Part shown: positions 36,701-48,700 of the stretch, piece by piece | Numbering within the stretch: position 1 is the stretch's first letter | Layout of the letters: each line of letters opens with the position of its first letter | Assembly: GCA_022410635.1 (NCBI GenBank) | Contig: JAJVDF010000374.1 | Span: forward strand, 119,525 to 183,524 | Source: Tretioscincus oriximinensis | Lineage: Eukaryota > Chordata > Lepidosauria > Squamata > Gymnophthalmidae | Length of the DNA stretch: 64,000 nucleotides | Direction of reading: 5' to 3' | Program-made: the position numbers and the translations under genes | The notes under the pieces: model-generated | What the model saw: only the letters and a program-made list of their open reading frames with translations | What the model was told of the DNA's origin: nothing | Database searches by the model: none

Positions 36701-39700
36701 ACTGCAGCACCACTAGGGGGCTCTGGCATCTGAGACCAGCTCCTGAAGGTACCCTCCCCTCAGTAAAAAATAAAAATTCTCACACACTTCAAAACATTCT
36801 CGCACACTTCAAAAAACTTTTTTTAATTTTTTTAATTACTGCACCACCACTAGGGGGTTCTGGCAACTGGGGTCAGCTTCTGAAGGCACCTTCCTCTCTA
36901 AAAAATTAAAAAATTCTGATGTACTCCAAAAATTCTCAGTTTAAAAATTCTCGCACACTTAAAAAAATTCTCACATGCTTCACCGATTTTTCGGGCGGGA
37001 ATTTTGGAAGGGAATGCATGTTGGTGGGTAATTTATGAATATGCAAATTAGCATGAATATTAATTACCCCAGTTTGGGTCTCAGAAATTCTGGTCAGTCT
37101 ACGTAAGGGAACCTATAACAGTAAAACCTTTAACAGAACCTATAACTATACACATGTCATATACTTATGACATTAAGACACTTGGGGACAGTTTAGGACT
37201 TTAAAACTCAGTATTAATACCTTGTGCTCGGCTCAGTAGCAAATGGACAGCCAGAGCAAGTCTTTTAAATAGTTGCATAGATTCTGCACCAGCTGCAGAA
37301 CCATCTTCAAGGGAAACCACAGTTGTTCCTTCCACCCCCTCACCCTGAATTCTGGAATTAGTTGTTTTGAGTTTCCAGGCATTATGTTTTGTTTGCATCT
37401 TCTGAAGAAGCATAATTTCTCATCCCAAACCTTTCTGTCTTTTGACTGTAGGAGAGCTTTGCAGTCAGCCATGATCAAGGACGGCCTTATCCTATGGCTG
37501 GTGGATGTCCTAAAGGACACTGACTGTATGTCAGATTACACCTTGGCATATTCTGTCGCCTTGCTTATGAACCTTTGCCTTCGGAGTGCAGGTAGGTGGC
37601 CCTATGCAGTTTGGTTGAAGGTATCTTCTTGGGATGACTACAGGTCAGTGGTAAACAGCCAGGAAAGATGAGAGTTGCCAGGTTGTTCCCTTGCCTCTCT
37701 CTGAGAGTAGACTGACCAGATTTTCTGAGACCCAAACCGGGGTAATTAATATTCATGCTAATTTGCATATTTATAAATATGCAAATTACCCACCAACATG
37801 CATTCCCTTCCAAAATTCCCGCTCAAGAAATCAGTGAAGCATGTGAAAAAAAATTTAAGTGTGCGAGAATTTTTAAACTGAGAATTTTTGGAGTACATCA
37901 GAATTTTTTATTTTTTTATAGAGGGGAAGGTGCCTTCAGAAGCTGGCCCCAGTTGTCAGAACCCTCTAGTGGTGGTGCAGCAATTTTTTTTAAAAAAATT
38001 AAAAACATTTTTTTGAAGTGGGCAAGAAAGTTTTTAAGTGTGTGAGAATTTTTATTTTTTACTGAGGGGAGGGTGCCTTCAGGAGCTGGTCCCAGATGCC
38101 AGAGCTCCCTAGAGGTGCTGCAGTGAATTTCTTTCAAAAAAAAGTGCAAAAAAATATTTTTTTCAAAAAAAAGTTTTTTTAATTTTTTTTCCTCAGCAAA
38201 AAATGGGGAAATGGCGCCCCCCCCTCCCGGGAAAGGTAGACACCCCAAAACCGGGTTCCCCCCCCAAAAAAGGGGGCATCCGGTCAGCCTACTCTGAGAG
38301 TGCAGGTGAAACCTCATTATAACTAACTCCAAGGGACCAGAAAAACGTGTATGTTATTGTAAGGTTTGACTTGCTTGTGTTAGGAAAGAAGCCCTGTTCC
38401 TCAACACAGTCTCGCCTTGGTAGCATGATTAAGTAGGCATCACTTCCAAAAAATTCAGGTGTCTTCAATTTAGCTAATCAACACTGTACATTTGCAGGTG
38501 ATTTCATTCTGTGTTGTCCCCCTCCCAAATTGAAATCACTGATTAACGGTAGTTCTTCATTCTTGGTTCTCATGCATTTCTACAGCTGGTATCCTTTGAA
38601 GCTAACTACTTTCTAAACTCTCTCACACATCTGCGTTTTCAGTGTCTAAACAAAGCTTTCCTTCATTCTTTACCAACTCAACCAGAATATCTTCTACAAA
38701 ATGCAAGAACCAGCAGTTTCCCTCCAAAATCCTGGACAGCTGCCACTGAGTTCACTCANAGGCAGTGCCGGGAAAATGTATGAGAAACTCATACATGTAC
38801 GGGTTCCTCACACAATTTTTGTGCCTATGCGAGGGCGAAACTCTCCTTCTATGCCCTACCTGCTTTTTGCTGGCGGCAGCCATTTTAGGTCGTGTGATTT
38901 CTGGCCCAGCNGCTTTTTCTGTCATATGGAAGCAATTTCTCATCGTTGCTCATAGGTCACACAATCATAAGCGTCTATTTTAGTTGAGAACCCTACATAT
39001 TCAGGTCAAGAATGTTACTGGCACCCCCTTTCCAGTTCACCATGTTAGGCAGATGGACAGATGGACAGCCTATGGTGCTGCCAAGTCCAAGGGTCTGAGC
39101 CATGTCATTGGTCCATAAAGACTGATAGTGGACCTCGGAACCTTGGACTCAGCAATGTGAGTCTTATAAATAGTAGAAATATTTCTGGCTCACCCTGGGT
39201 CTCTGTGTAAATCTCCACAGGAAAAAAGAAGTGTGTGGAAATGGCCAATGAGGTCCTCAAAGTTCTCTCTGATCTCCTTGGACATGAGAATCATGAGGTA
39301 TTTTTATAATGGTATATTTATCATATGGTGTGTGGGAGAGTTCAACATTCCAAGGTATAATGACCAATGATGGCCCGGAACTTTGGCAGCCTGCAGAGAC
39401 CCAATTAAAGAACTTGGAACTTTGCCAGCCTCCAGAGAGCAGAGTCTTGGCCAAAAGACAGAAAACAGGGGGAAGTAATAAATAGACAGTTCTCTGGGTG
39501 GAAAGATGTGAGCAGTGGAATACCCAGGTTTCAATACTGTGACCAATATTAGGAGGGAAGGAAAGGAAGGGCAAAGGAAAGAGTGGATGAAAGATGAAAG
39601 GAGCAGAAGGAAGGAAAAGAAGGAAAAAGAAAGAAGGAAGGAAAGAAGGAAGAAAAGGAAAAGAGAAAGAAAGAACAAAACAAAGAAGCACCAAGAGAAA

Positions 39701-42700
39701 GAGGGTGGGTGGGGGCAAGGGAGTAGGTGGGTGAAAGCATGGATGGGGAGGAAGGACCAGAGCCCGTTACTACATTACCGTAGCACAACAAACTAGTTCT
39801 ACTAGTAGAGGCAGATAAAGACTGGCAGCTTTCAGGAACCAAAACTAAAACACATTTTTTCTTACAACAGATTAAAATGTGTTCCCTAACAGTCATCTAG
39901 TACTGCAACGTGACTGTCCTTCCTGCAAAAAAAAGAAACAAATGTTCCCAAATAGAAACTATGAATCTCTGCTTATTGTTCTCCCTAATCAAGTCCATTC
40001 AGATGCTGGGCAGATGCTTTTTGAGTCCCTGTCATGCAATCAGTCCTTTTGCACATGTGGCTGCCTCACATCTGGATCTTGCAGGGCAAATGGTCAGTCC
40101 CTTCTGAAATTTTGTAGTGTAGTTCTCAAGTCATAGCCCCAGGCTACTAGCCACATTAGTAAAACGTTTTAAAAGATCCATCATTTTCAATATCAACATA
40201 CTGCTGTCTACAAAATCTCGATAATGAATAGGATAGAAAACTAGAGATTAAATCCGGAGCTTATGTACACCATTTATGTAGGCAGGAATATAGTAATCGC
40301 AAGAGGGTGGAAAGACAAAAGCAAGTGGACAATAGAGTGTTGGTATGAGTATTTAACGGAATTTATGCTCTATGAATATTTAAGAGAAGGAAGGTTAAAG
40401 AGAATTAGAAATCAAAACACTGTCAGCTATTAAGTGATAAAAGCTCACTGCTTTAATACAATATTAATGACCCTTGACCAAAGAAATATTACATGACAAC
40501 ATTTATTTATATTTCTCATGATATTGCAGAGTGGGAGGTAAAAGGGTTTGTGTGGATTGTAGATACCATTAGGTGTATTAGAAGAAAAAATATATAAAAA
40601 TACAAAATTAAAAAAATTATATTTATAAAAAAGATCCATACCCTCCCTCCAACCCATCCACCCTCCCTCTCTGGAAGGACAGAACACAGGGGGAACGCAG
40701 GTATAGGGCGGGAAAGAAGTATAAATACTAACTAACCAACTAACTAATTAAATAAATAAATAAAAGTGTGGGTGAAGAAATATGTTTTTACCTGGCACTT
40801 AAAACTATACAGTGTAGGTGTCTGCCAGGCCTCCAGAGTGTGGGAGGCACCACAGGGAAGTGTCCCTAACCTTTGAATCTCTGCAAGGGGAGGTACTACC
40901 AGAAGGCCTTCTTGAGATCTTAGTGCATGGGCAGGTCTGTATGGGAGAAGGTGCTTCTTTAGATAGGAAAGCAGGAGCTTTCCTAGACAATTTTACTTCT
41001 TCAGTTGCATCTGAAGAACTAGATTTGTCTACAAAAGCTCAGTCTACCTCCCTCATAATGCACCTGAAGAACTGAACATATCTTCAAACGCTAAAACTTT
41101 CTTCCTTCGCCAAGCAAGGGGTCTCATAGTATCTTAGAAACTAACAAGAAAAAGGCAGGACTGTAGTTGCCTTCAATGTAGATGTGTGACCAGGGCTAGT
41201 AAGCATGAGAGAGATTTTTTTCTCTTTTAATGACTTGCTTTCATGTTCTTCCTTTACAGATCCACCCGTATGTGAATGGGGCTCTTTATAGCATCCTTGC
41301 CGTCCCATCCATTCGGGAAGAAGCGCGAGCGATGGTAAGGGAGGTTCATCCGCCACTTATTTCCTTTGAAAAAAACGGAGCAAGGGAAGCAGAAAGATTT
41401 ATATGATGGCTTCAGTTTGAAACTCACTCTTTTAATTTCTTTTCTTTTTACGATCTGGCCATAGTCATATACTCTCTGGTAACTTCCAGATCGGACTATT
41501 GTAATTCACTGTACATGTTGCTGCCCTTGAAAACGGTAGGAAGCTGCAGGTGGTGAAGAACTGTATTTAGATTGCTGTATAGTTTCAATCTTTCTCATAT
41601 CAACTTTTTTTTAATATTGACTCGCACTATTATGGCATAATATCTTTTTATTAGAACAGTCCCAGCCCCCACATGAAATTATCTGTGGTACAGGAAGGGC
41701 CGTAATGGAACTGCAATGTATTATGAGGAAAGAGTATCTGTTATCCATCACCTGTGATGAATGAGTAGAGTAGATAAATGGCCTTTTTTAGAAATACTGC
41801 TGCCATCGGAAGGAAGATTAACAATCCCCACAACTAAAGTGCCCAACAATAAGCTGGTATCTATCCTCATTCGTGCCAGTTTCCCACTCTTTCTGCCATT
41901 ATGTAAAATTCATTTCAGGGTGAACCTGATAGATGCTTCTGTTTGGGCCTGTGGTCCGTATTGTCCTTGCCTATTCTGAAAAGTTATCTCAGGAGCCCTG
42001 GCTGCAGGGTTGTTAAATGGATAGCCCAAATGGCTTTGTTTTAAAATTGCAACTCATCCGGTACCCTGTGAAGAGATTTCTAATTTAGAAAAAACCTGTT
42101 GACACACAACGCGCCCTTCAGCCCTGCTGCCATTTAGCCTTATTCTGGACCATATCTTATTTATTCATTTATTCATTTATCCATCCTTTCTTCCTTCTTT
42201 CCTTCCTTCCTTCTTTTACTTCGTATACTTCTTCCTTCCTTTACTTACTTATATCCTGCCCCATACCTGAAGGTCTCAGGGCTGCCAACAGTAAAAATAA
42301 CAATACAAAATTAGCACTTTAAAACAATAGCAAAACCAAAATACAGTGATACCTCGGTTCTCGAACATAATTCGTTCCAGGAGGACGGTCGAGAACCAAA
42401 TTGTTCGAGAACCGAAGCAATGATGACGCAAGCAAGGCGCGACGCAATGATGACGCAAGCAAGGCGCGCTGAGCCGAATGAACGGCAAGGCGCGACGCAA
42501 TGATGACGCAAGCAAGGCGCGCTGNNNNNNNNNNNNNNNNNNNNNNNNNNNNNNNNNNNNNNNNNNNNNNNNNNNNNNNNNNNNNNNNNNNNNNNNNNNN
42601 NNNNNNNNNNNNNNNNNNNNNNNNNNNNNNNNNNNNNNNNNNNNNNNNNNNNNNNNNNNNNNNNNNNNNNNNNNNNNNNNNNNNNNNNNNNNNNNNNNNN

Positions 42701-45700
42701 NNNNNNNNNNNNNNNNNNNNNNNNNNNNNNNNNNNNNNNNNNNNNNNNNNNNNNNNNNNNNNNNNNNNNNNNNNNNNNNNNNNNNNNNNNNNNNNNNNNN
42801 NNNNNNNNNNNNNNNNNNNNNNNNNNNNNNNNNNNNNNNNNNNNNNNNNNNNNNNNNNNNNNNNNNNNNNNNNNNNNNNNNNNNNNNNNNNNNNNNNNNN
42901 NNNNNNNNNNNNNNNNNNNNNNNNNNNNNNNNNNNNNNNNNNNNNNNNNNNNNNNNNNNNNNNNNNNNNNNNNNNNNNNNNNNNNNNNNNNNNNNNNNNN
43001 NNNNNNNNNNNNNNNNNNNNNNNNNNNNNNNNNNNNNNNNNNNNNNNNNNNNNNNNNNNNNNNNNNNNNNNNNNNNNNNNNNNNNNNNNNNNNNNNNNNN
43101 NNNNNNNNNNNNNNGCAATGATGACGCAAGCAAGGCGCGCTGGGCCGAATGAACGCCATTCGGCTCAACTCGGCTCATCTCGGAAGTTCGAGTTCCAAAT
43201 ATTTGTTCGGATTCCAAGACAAAAGTTTCTCGAATCTCCTGGTCNAATACCGATTTGGTCGAAAGTCAAGGCGTTCAAGAACCGAGGTATCACTGTAATA
43301 TCTTGGGCCACATCATCTCCTCCGACGCCGACATTGACAAAGAGATTGATAAACGCCTAGCGAAGCCACAAAGTGCATTTGGCAGAGTGTATAAAAAGAG
43401 TCTAGAAAAGCAAACATCGGAAGAGAAGCACAAGGAATAGTGTGTATGTATAGTGCTTTGTTTCTCTCCACTCTCCTATATGGATCGGCCATGTGAGACA
43501 TCAACTTTTGCCATCACCTACACCTTCCTGCATACCTGCTGGACTGACGACACCACCAATGCTCCAGTCCCCCCAACAGGCAGAAGTCATCCAGGCCATG
43601 CGGCTGAAAAAGCAGCTGCGCTGGGTGGTGCAAATCACTTGGACTGGGATGATGGACCTATGACTCTGCCCTNGGTGAATTAAAATTTAAGAATTAATAC
43701 TTTTTTTTAATAAAAAATGAGGAAAAAATAGAATTTTTTGGCCAGCACATTAAAACCAAAAAAAGAAANCAACTGACAGATGAAGTTCGTAGTCTTGCTT
43801 GTTCTTGAAGTGTGCAAAATGCCAACCTTCAACTGAAGATTTAGCAAATGAAATTCAGCAAAAAGTCACAAATGTAAAGAATGATTTGCTTTTTGCTTCT
43901 TTAATGAATACATACCAGTACATCAAAAATATAACTTTTTTTTTACTAGACTTGAGCTACGAATGTCACAAAAATCATCATGCCCTCCCCTTGCTCCCTT
44001 GGTTGATGTGGCGTATAAAACTCATCCCAGTTCCTCATGCATCATAACAGCAGCTTTGGTCCATGCACAGCCTAGGGGTGATCAGAGCCCCAGAGCCCCA
44101 GGTGGGATAGTGGAGGCTAACCCTCTCCCGCCAAGGCAGCCAGTGGGAAATGGATGCCCTCAGGCTCTTTTACACGATGCTTGGAACTTATGGATATTTC
44201 TAGATGTGTCTAGGATGAACAATCGTTGCCTACCCAAGATTGGACTATATGGGAAACTCACCAGTGGCCACTGGGACAGAGGGGCACCCATGAAGAGATA
44301 CAAGNAGCTTCTGCCAGATTGAGATCCATGGTTGTTACACTCAGGACTAGCCTCGGCAAAAGGCAAAAAGGCACAAAATCGGGATACCATTATGCCATCA
44401 AGTCCAAATATGTTTGCTGTTTTGATCCATCAGCTAGTGTGGAGTCTGTAGGCACCAATGGCTCAGTNGCTAAGGGGATGGTCTTTCATGTGAGAGATGT
44501 GGTTTGGAGGNCTTGTGTCAGACATGGGGAGGGCTGAGCGCCTTCCACTAGCCTGCAGCTCTAGCCAACTCAGCTANCTGAAAGAAATGCAAATTTGTAA
44601 TCTGCATTTCAATTAGATAAATAAGTCCCTTCATTAACCTAGTGGGGAAGATTGAATAAGACGTAAACCTTTGGGCGAAAATTAACCCTGGAAAAGAGCG
44701 GGGTGTAAAAACCNGATTCTTCTTCTAATTCAGATGGCAACAACAAAAAATCTGTTTGCTGTGGCTGTTGCTAGAGTACACTTTCCTCCAGAATAAACTC
44801 CTGTCCTCATTGATAAACAGAGCAGGAGCTTTGGAGCAGACTACAGATATTTTTTTGTCAATACTCAGCACTGTAGCTCCCAATAATTGGATATATAACT
44901 ATGCAAGTCACTCTATAATGTGACTAAGCATAAATACTTGTACATAACAAGTGTGCAGTTTATTCCATCATGGTATCAAACATATGTACATCTATTACGA
45001 CCCCTGACAAATGCATATTGAGTTAAAATAGTCCAACCTCTATGAGTCTGTATCATATAGACAGTGCAGAGTAAAGACCATCNACATCATTGGTCAGCTC
45101 ACAGGCATATAAAACCAAATACCATATAAAAGTTCANATCTGTAGTCTAGGATGATCTTCCAAAAATGAAAGTAAATATATCATATACTGATAAATGGAT
45201 CTAGACAAATTAGATATAGGTGGACAAGATGTAATCCTAGCTGGAACAACTTTTACGCGTTATTGTTTAGGAGGTATTTGATATCCTCTTCTTCAACAGC
45301 TAATATNTGTTGGAACATGATTGTAGATGTTAACATAAGAACGTAAGAACAGCCTTATTGAATCGGGCATCTAGTCCAGCATTCTGTCTCACACAGAGGC
45401 CCACCAGATGCACCTGGGCAGTCTGAACAGAGGAAAGCAAAATATACTCCCTGCAAATGGTATTTCAGGAGTCCTGCCTGTTGCTCCATCCCGGAGGCAG
45501 CATCCCAACATCCATCCTAGTACCATTTATACACTTTTCTGTCCAGCAGTTTCAAGGAGTGCCCTCTGGNCCTGGTGTTAAGTGATAGAGAAAACATTTT
45601 TTAATATTCACCGTATCCACCCCATGCATGATTTTGTATACTTCAATCAGATCACCTCTCAAATGTCGTCTTTGGGAGCTAAAGAGGCCCAGACGTTGCA

Positions 45701-48700
45701 GCCTGACTTCGTAAGGGAGTTGCTCCAGTCCCTTGATGTTACAACATCCTAGTTCCTAGCTCTGGAGGCAGTGCAGGCCAGCTGGAGCATGATGGAATAG
45801 ACTGCACACTTGTTATGTACAAGTATTTATGCTTAGTCACATTATGGAGTGACAGATGTAGTTATATATCTGATTTTTTGGAGATACAGTGCTGAGTATT
45901 GATAATCTTTAGTCTGTGTCTCCAAAGTTTCACGGTTGGGATTTACAGCTCTTCTTCTGCTACAAGTAAATAATGTGACCTTGCGCTGAGGTCGCCCACA
46001 TGTCTCACTGACCCATCTCTGTTTTCCATCCCATGCAGGAAATGGAGGATATTCTGCGGTGCTACATTGAGGAAGGAAATGCCGACATGATCCAGCAGAT
46101 TGAGTTCATTATCAGGCAACTCAAATCAGGTCAGGAAAGACACGCAGGGAGATTGTGGGCTGCAGATTTAATTTTCTGTTTCTGTCTGTCTCGTTCTATG
46201 TGTGTGTATCTCTCTCATACACAAACTTGCACATGCATGTGGGCATGCGCAGCACATACTTGTGTTGCTTTAGGGCCAGAAGAAATAGCATAGTCACTTA
46301 TTAGGAACAGGACTCAGCTAGTCATGTTCACTGCAGTACATAGCCACATTCACATTAAATGGACTATATAGAGTTAATTTTATTTTATTTATTTATTTAT
46401 TTACATTTCTATACTAGGCTGACCAGATTACCCTTGTTTTGGGGGGGGGGAATCCGGTTTTGCTGAGGAAAAAAAATTAATTTTTTCTTTAAAAAAATAA
46501 TTGACTGCACCACCACTCTGGCAACTGGAGCCAGCTCCTGAAGGCACCCTCCCCTCAGTAAAAAATAAAAAAATTCAAATTTCTCACGTACTTTGAAAAT
46601 TTCTCACACACTTCAAAAATTCTCATGCACTTCAAACAGTTCTCGCAAACTTCACAGATTTCTCGGTCAAGGATTTCGGAGGGGAATGCATGTTGGTGGG
46701 TGAACTGCATATTCATGAATATGCAAACTAGCATGAATATTAATTGTCCCACTTTGGGACTCAGAAAATCTGGTCAGTCTGTTCTGTACTGCCCTATACC
46801 CGAAGGTGTCATGCTAAAATAGACCATAGCAGGCCGCAAATGGATGGTATGTGGATTGCCTATCTCTGTACCAATTATAATTATAATCCAGTTTCAACAT
46901 ATTTTCAAAGGGAGAACACATTAGCAAGGTGGCAGATCGTTAGAAAACTCTCTAAAACAGAAAACCTCTTACTTTAGACAGTGTGGGAAGAAAATCGGAT
47001 TCACTTTACTGGTGTGCTTTTAACACTGACAATCATTGATTAATTTATCTAATCCTTCTTCAAAGCTATGCAAGTTGGTTGCTGTCACTGCCTTTTAAGA
47101 AAATATGATGAGCCATACTGGATCGGACCAGGGCCCATCTAGTCCAACATTCTGTCTCATCCAGAGGCACCACCAGATGCACCTGGGCAGTCCGAACAGA
47201 GGAAAGCAAAATATGCTCCTGTTCATGACTCCCTGCAAATGGTATTTTCGGAGGCAGCATCCAGACATCCATCCTAGTACTCATTTATACCCTTGGAGTC
47301 CATAAACCTGTCTAGTCCTGTCTTGAAGATATCCAAGCTATTAGCTACCAGTACCTCTTCAGGAAGTAAATTCCACAGGCCGATGACCCTCTGGGTGAAA
47401 AAATACTTTCCCTTGCCTGTTTTCACTTTTCTGCCCATCAGTTTCAAGGAGGGCCCNCTGGTCCTAATGTTGTGTGATAGAGAAAACATTTTTCTCTATT
47501 CACCCTACCCACCCCATGCATGATTTTGTACATTTCAATCAGATCACCTCTCAAACGTCGCCTTTCGAGGCTGAAGAGGCCCAGACGTTGCAGCCTTGCT
47601 TCGTAAGGGAGGTGCTCCAGACCCTTGATCATTTTTGTTGCCCTTTTCTGCACCTTCTCTAGTTCCACAATATTCCTCTTGAGATGTGTTGACCAGAACT
47701 GAACACAGTATTCCAAATGTGGCCTCACCACAGATTTATAAAGAGGCAAAACAACATTTGCTGAGTTGTTTTCTATTCCTTTACTGATTATCCCCAACAT
47801 GGAATTTGCCTTTTTTGCTGCTGCTGCACACTGGGTTGACATCTTCATTGAATTGTCCACCAACACCCCAAGATCCTTTTCTTGCTCAGTCACAGAAAGC
47901 TTGGTTCCCATCAGGTGGTAGGAGTAGCTGGGGTTGCCCCAATGTGCATGACTTTGCACTTGCTTAAACGGAAGTACATTTGCCACTTTGATACCCACTC
48001 ACCCCATTTCAGTAGATCACTCTGAAACGACCTACAATTATTTTCAATTTTTACTACCCTGAACAGTTTAGTGTCATCAGCGAACTAGGCTACGTCACTA
48101 TTTACCTCGGCATCCAGATTGTTTATGAATATACTGAAAAGCAAAGGTCTCAGTACAGATCCCTGGGGTACCCCACTTCTTACCTCTTTCCACTCAGAGA
48201 ACTGTCCATTTAATACTACCCTCGTGTTTTCTATCTTTTAGCCAGTTTCCAATCCAGGACAAAGTCTGTCCTCTTATACTATGAGTGTGGAGCTTTTTTA
48301 AAAGCCTTTGATGAAAAGCCNTCTGAAAATCTAGATAGACAATATTAAGTGGATCCCCTTTATCTACATGTCCGTTAACACCTCAAAGAATTGTAGCAAG
48401 TTGGTAAGGCATGATTTGCAGAAGCCATGCTGAGTTTCATTCAGCAATGCACGCGTCTCCATGTGTTTAGTAATTTTGTCCTTAATTATGGTTTCCAACA
48501 CTTTACCTGGAACTGATGTTAAATTGATGGGTCTACAATTTCCGGATCACCCCAGGATCCTTTTTTGAAGATTGGTGTTACATTAGCTACCCTCTAATTT
48601 ACTGGTAAGTAGGTTCCACAGATCAATGACCTCCAGGGTGTGAAATGTCACCTTGACAGTCCTAAATTAGATGGAGCAGATTTTCTGAGGCCCAAACTGG

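Noticed and set aside
39257..39796. Ser/Phe-rich or Lys/Arg-rich frames near 39.3-39.9 kb
   Set aside because: Both strands of a polypurine tract; low complexity.
42276..43360. Long open frames of about 220-313 residues around 42276-43360
   Set aside because: Almost all residues are translated N from the assembly gap; the ends are MITE and minisatellite sequence.
43298..43675. Independent RNA-binding or host gene
   Set aside because: Matches only the C-terminal part of a non-LTR reverse transcriptase and is broken by frame changes.
47444..47998. 184-aa minus-strand frame as a host reverse-transcriptase-like gene
   Set aside because: It is the C-terminal tail of a CR1 copy with upstream stops, same as many other fragments here.
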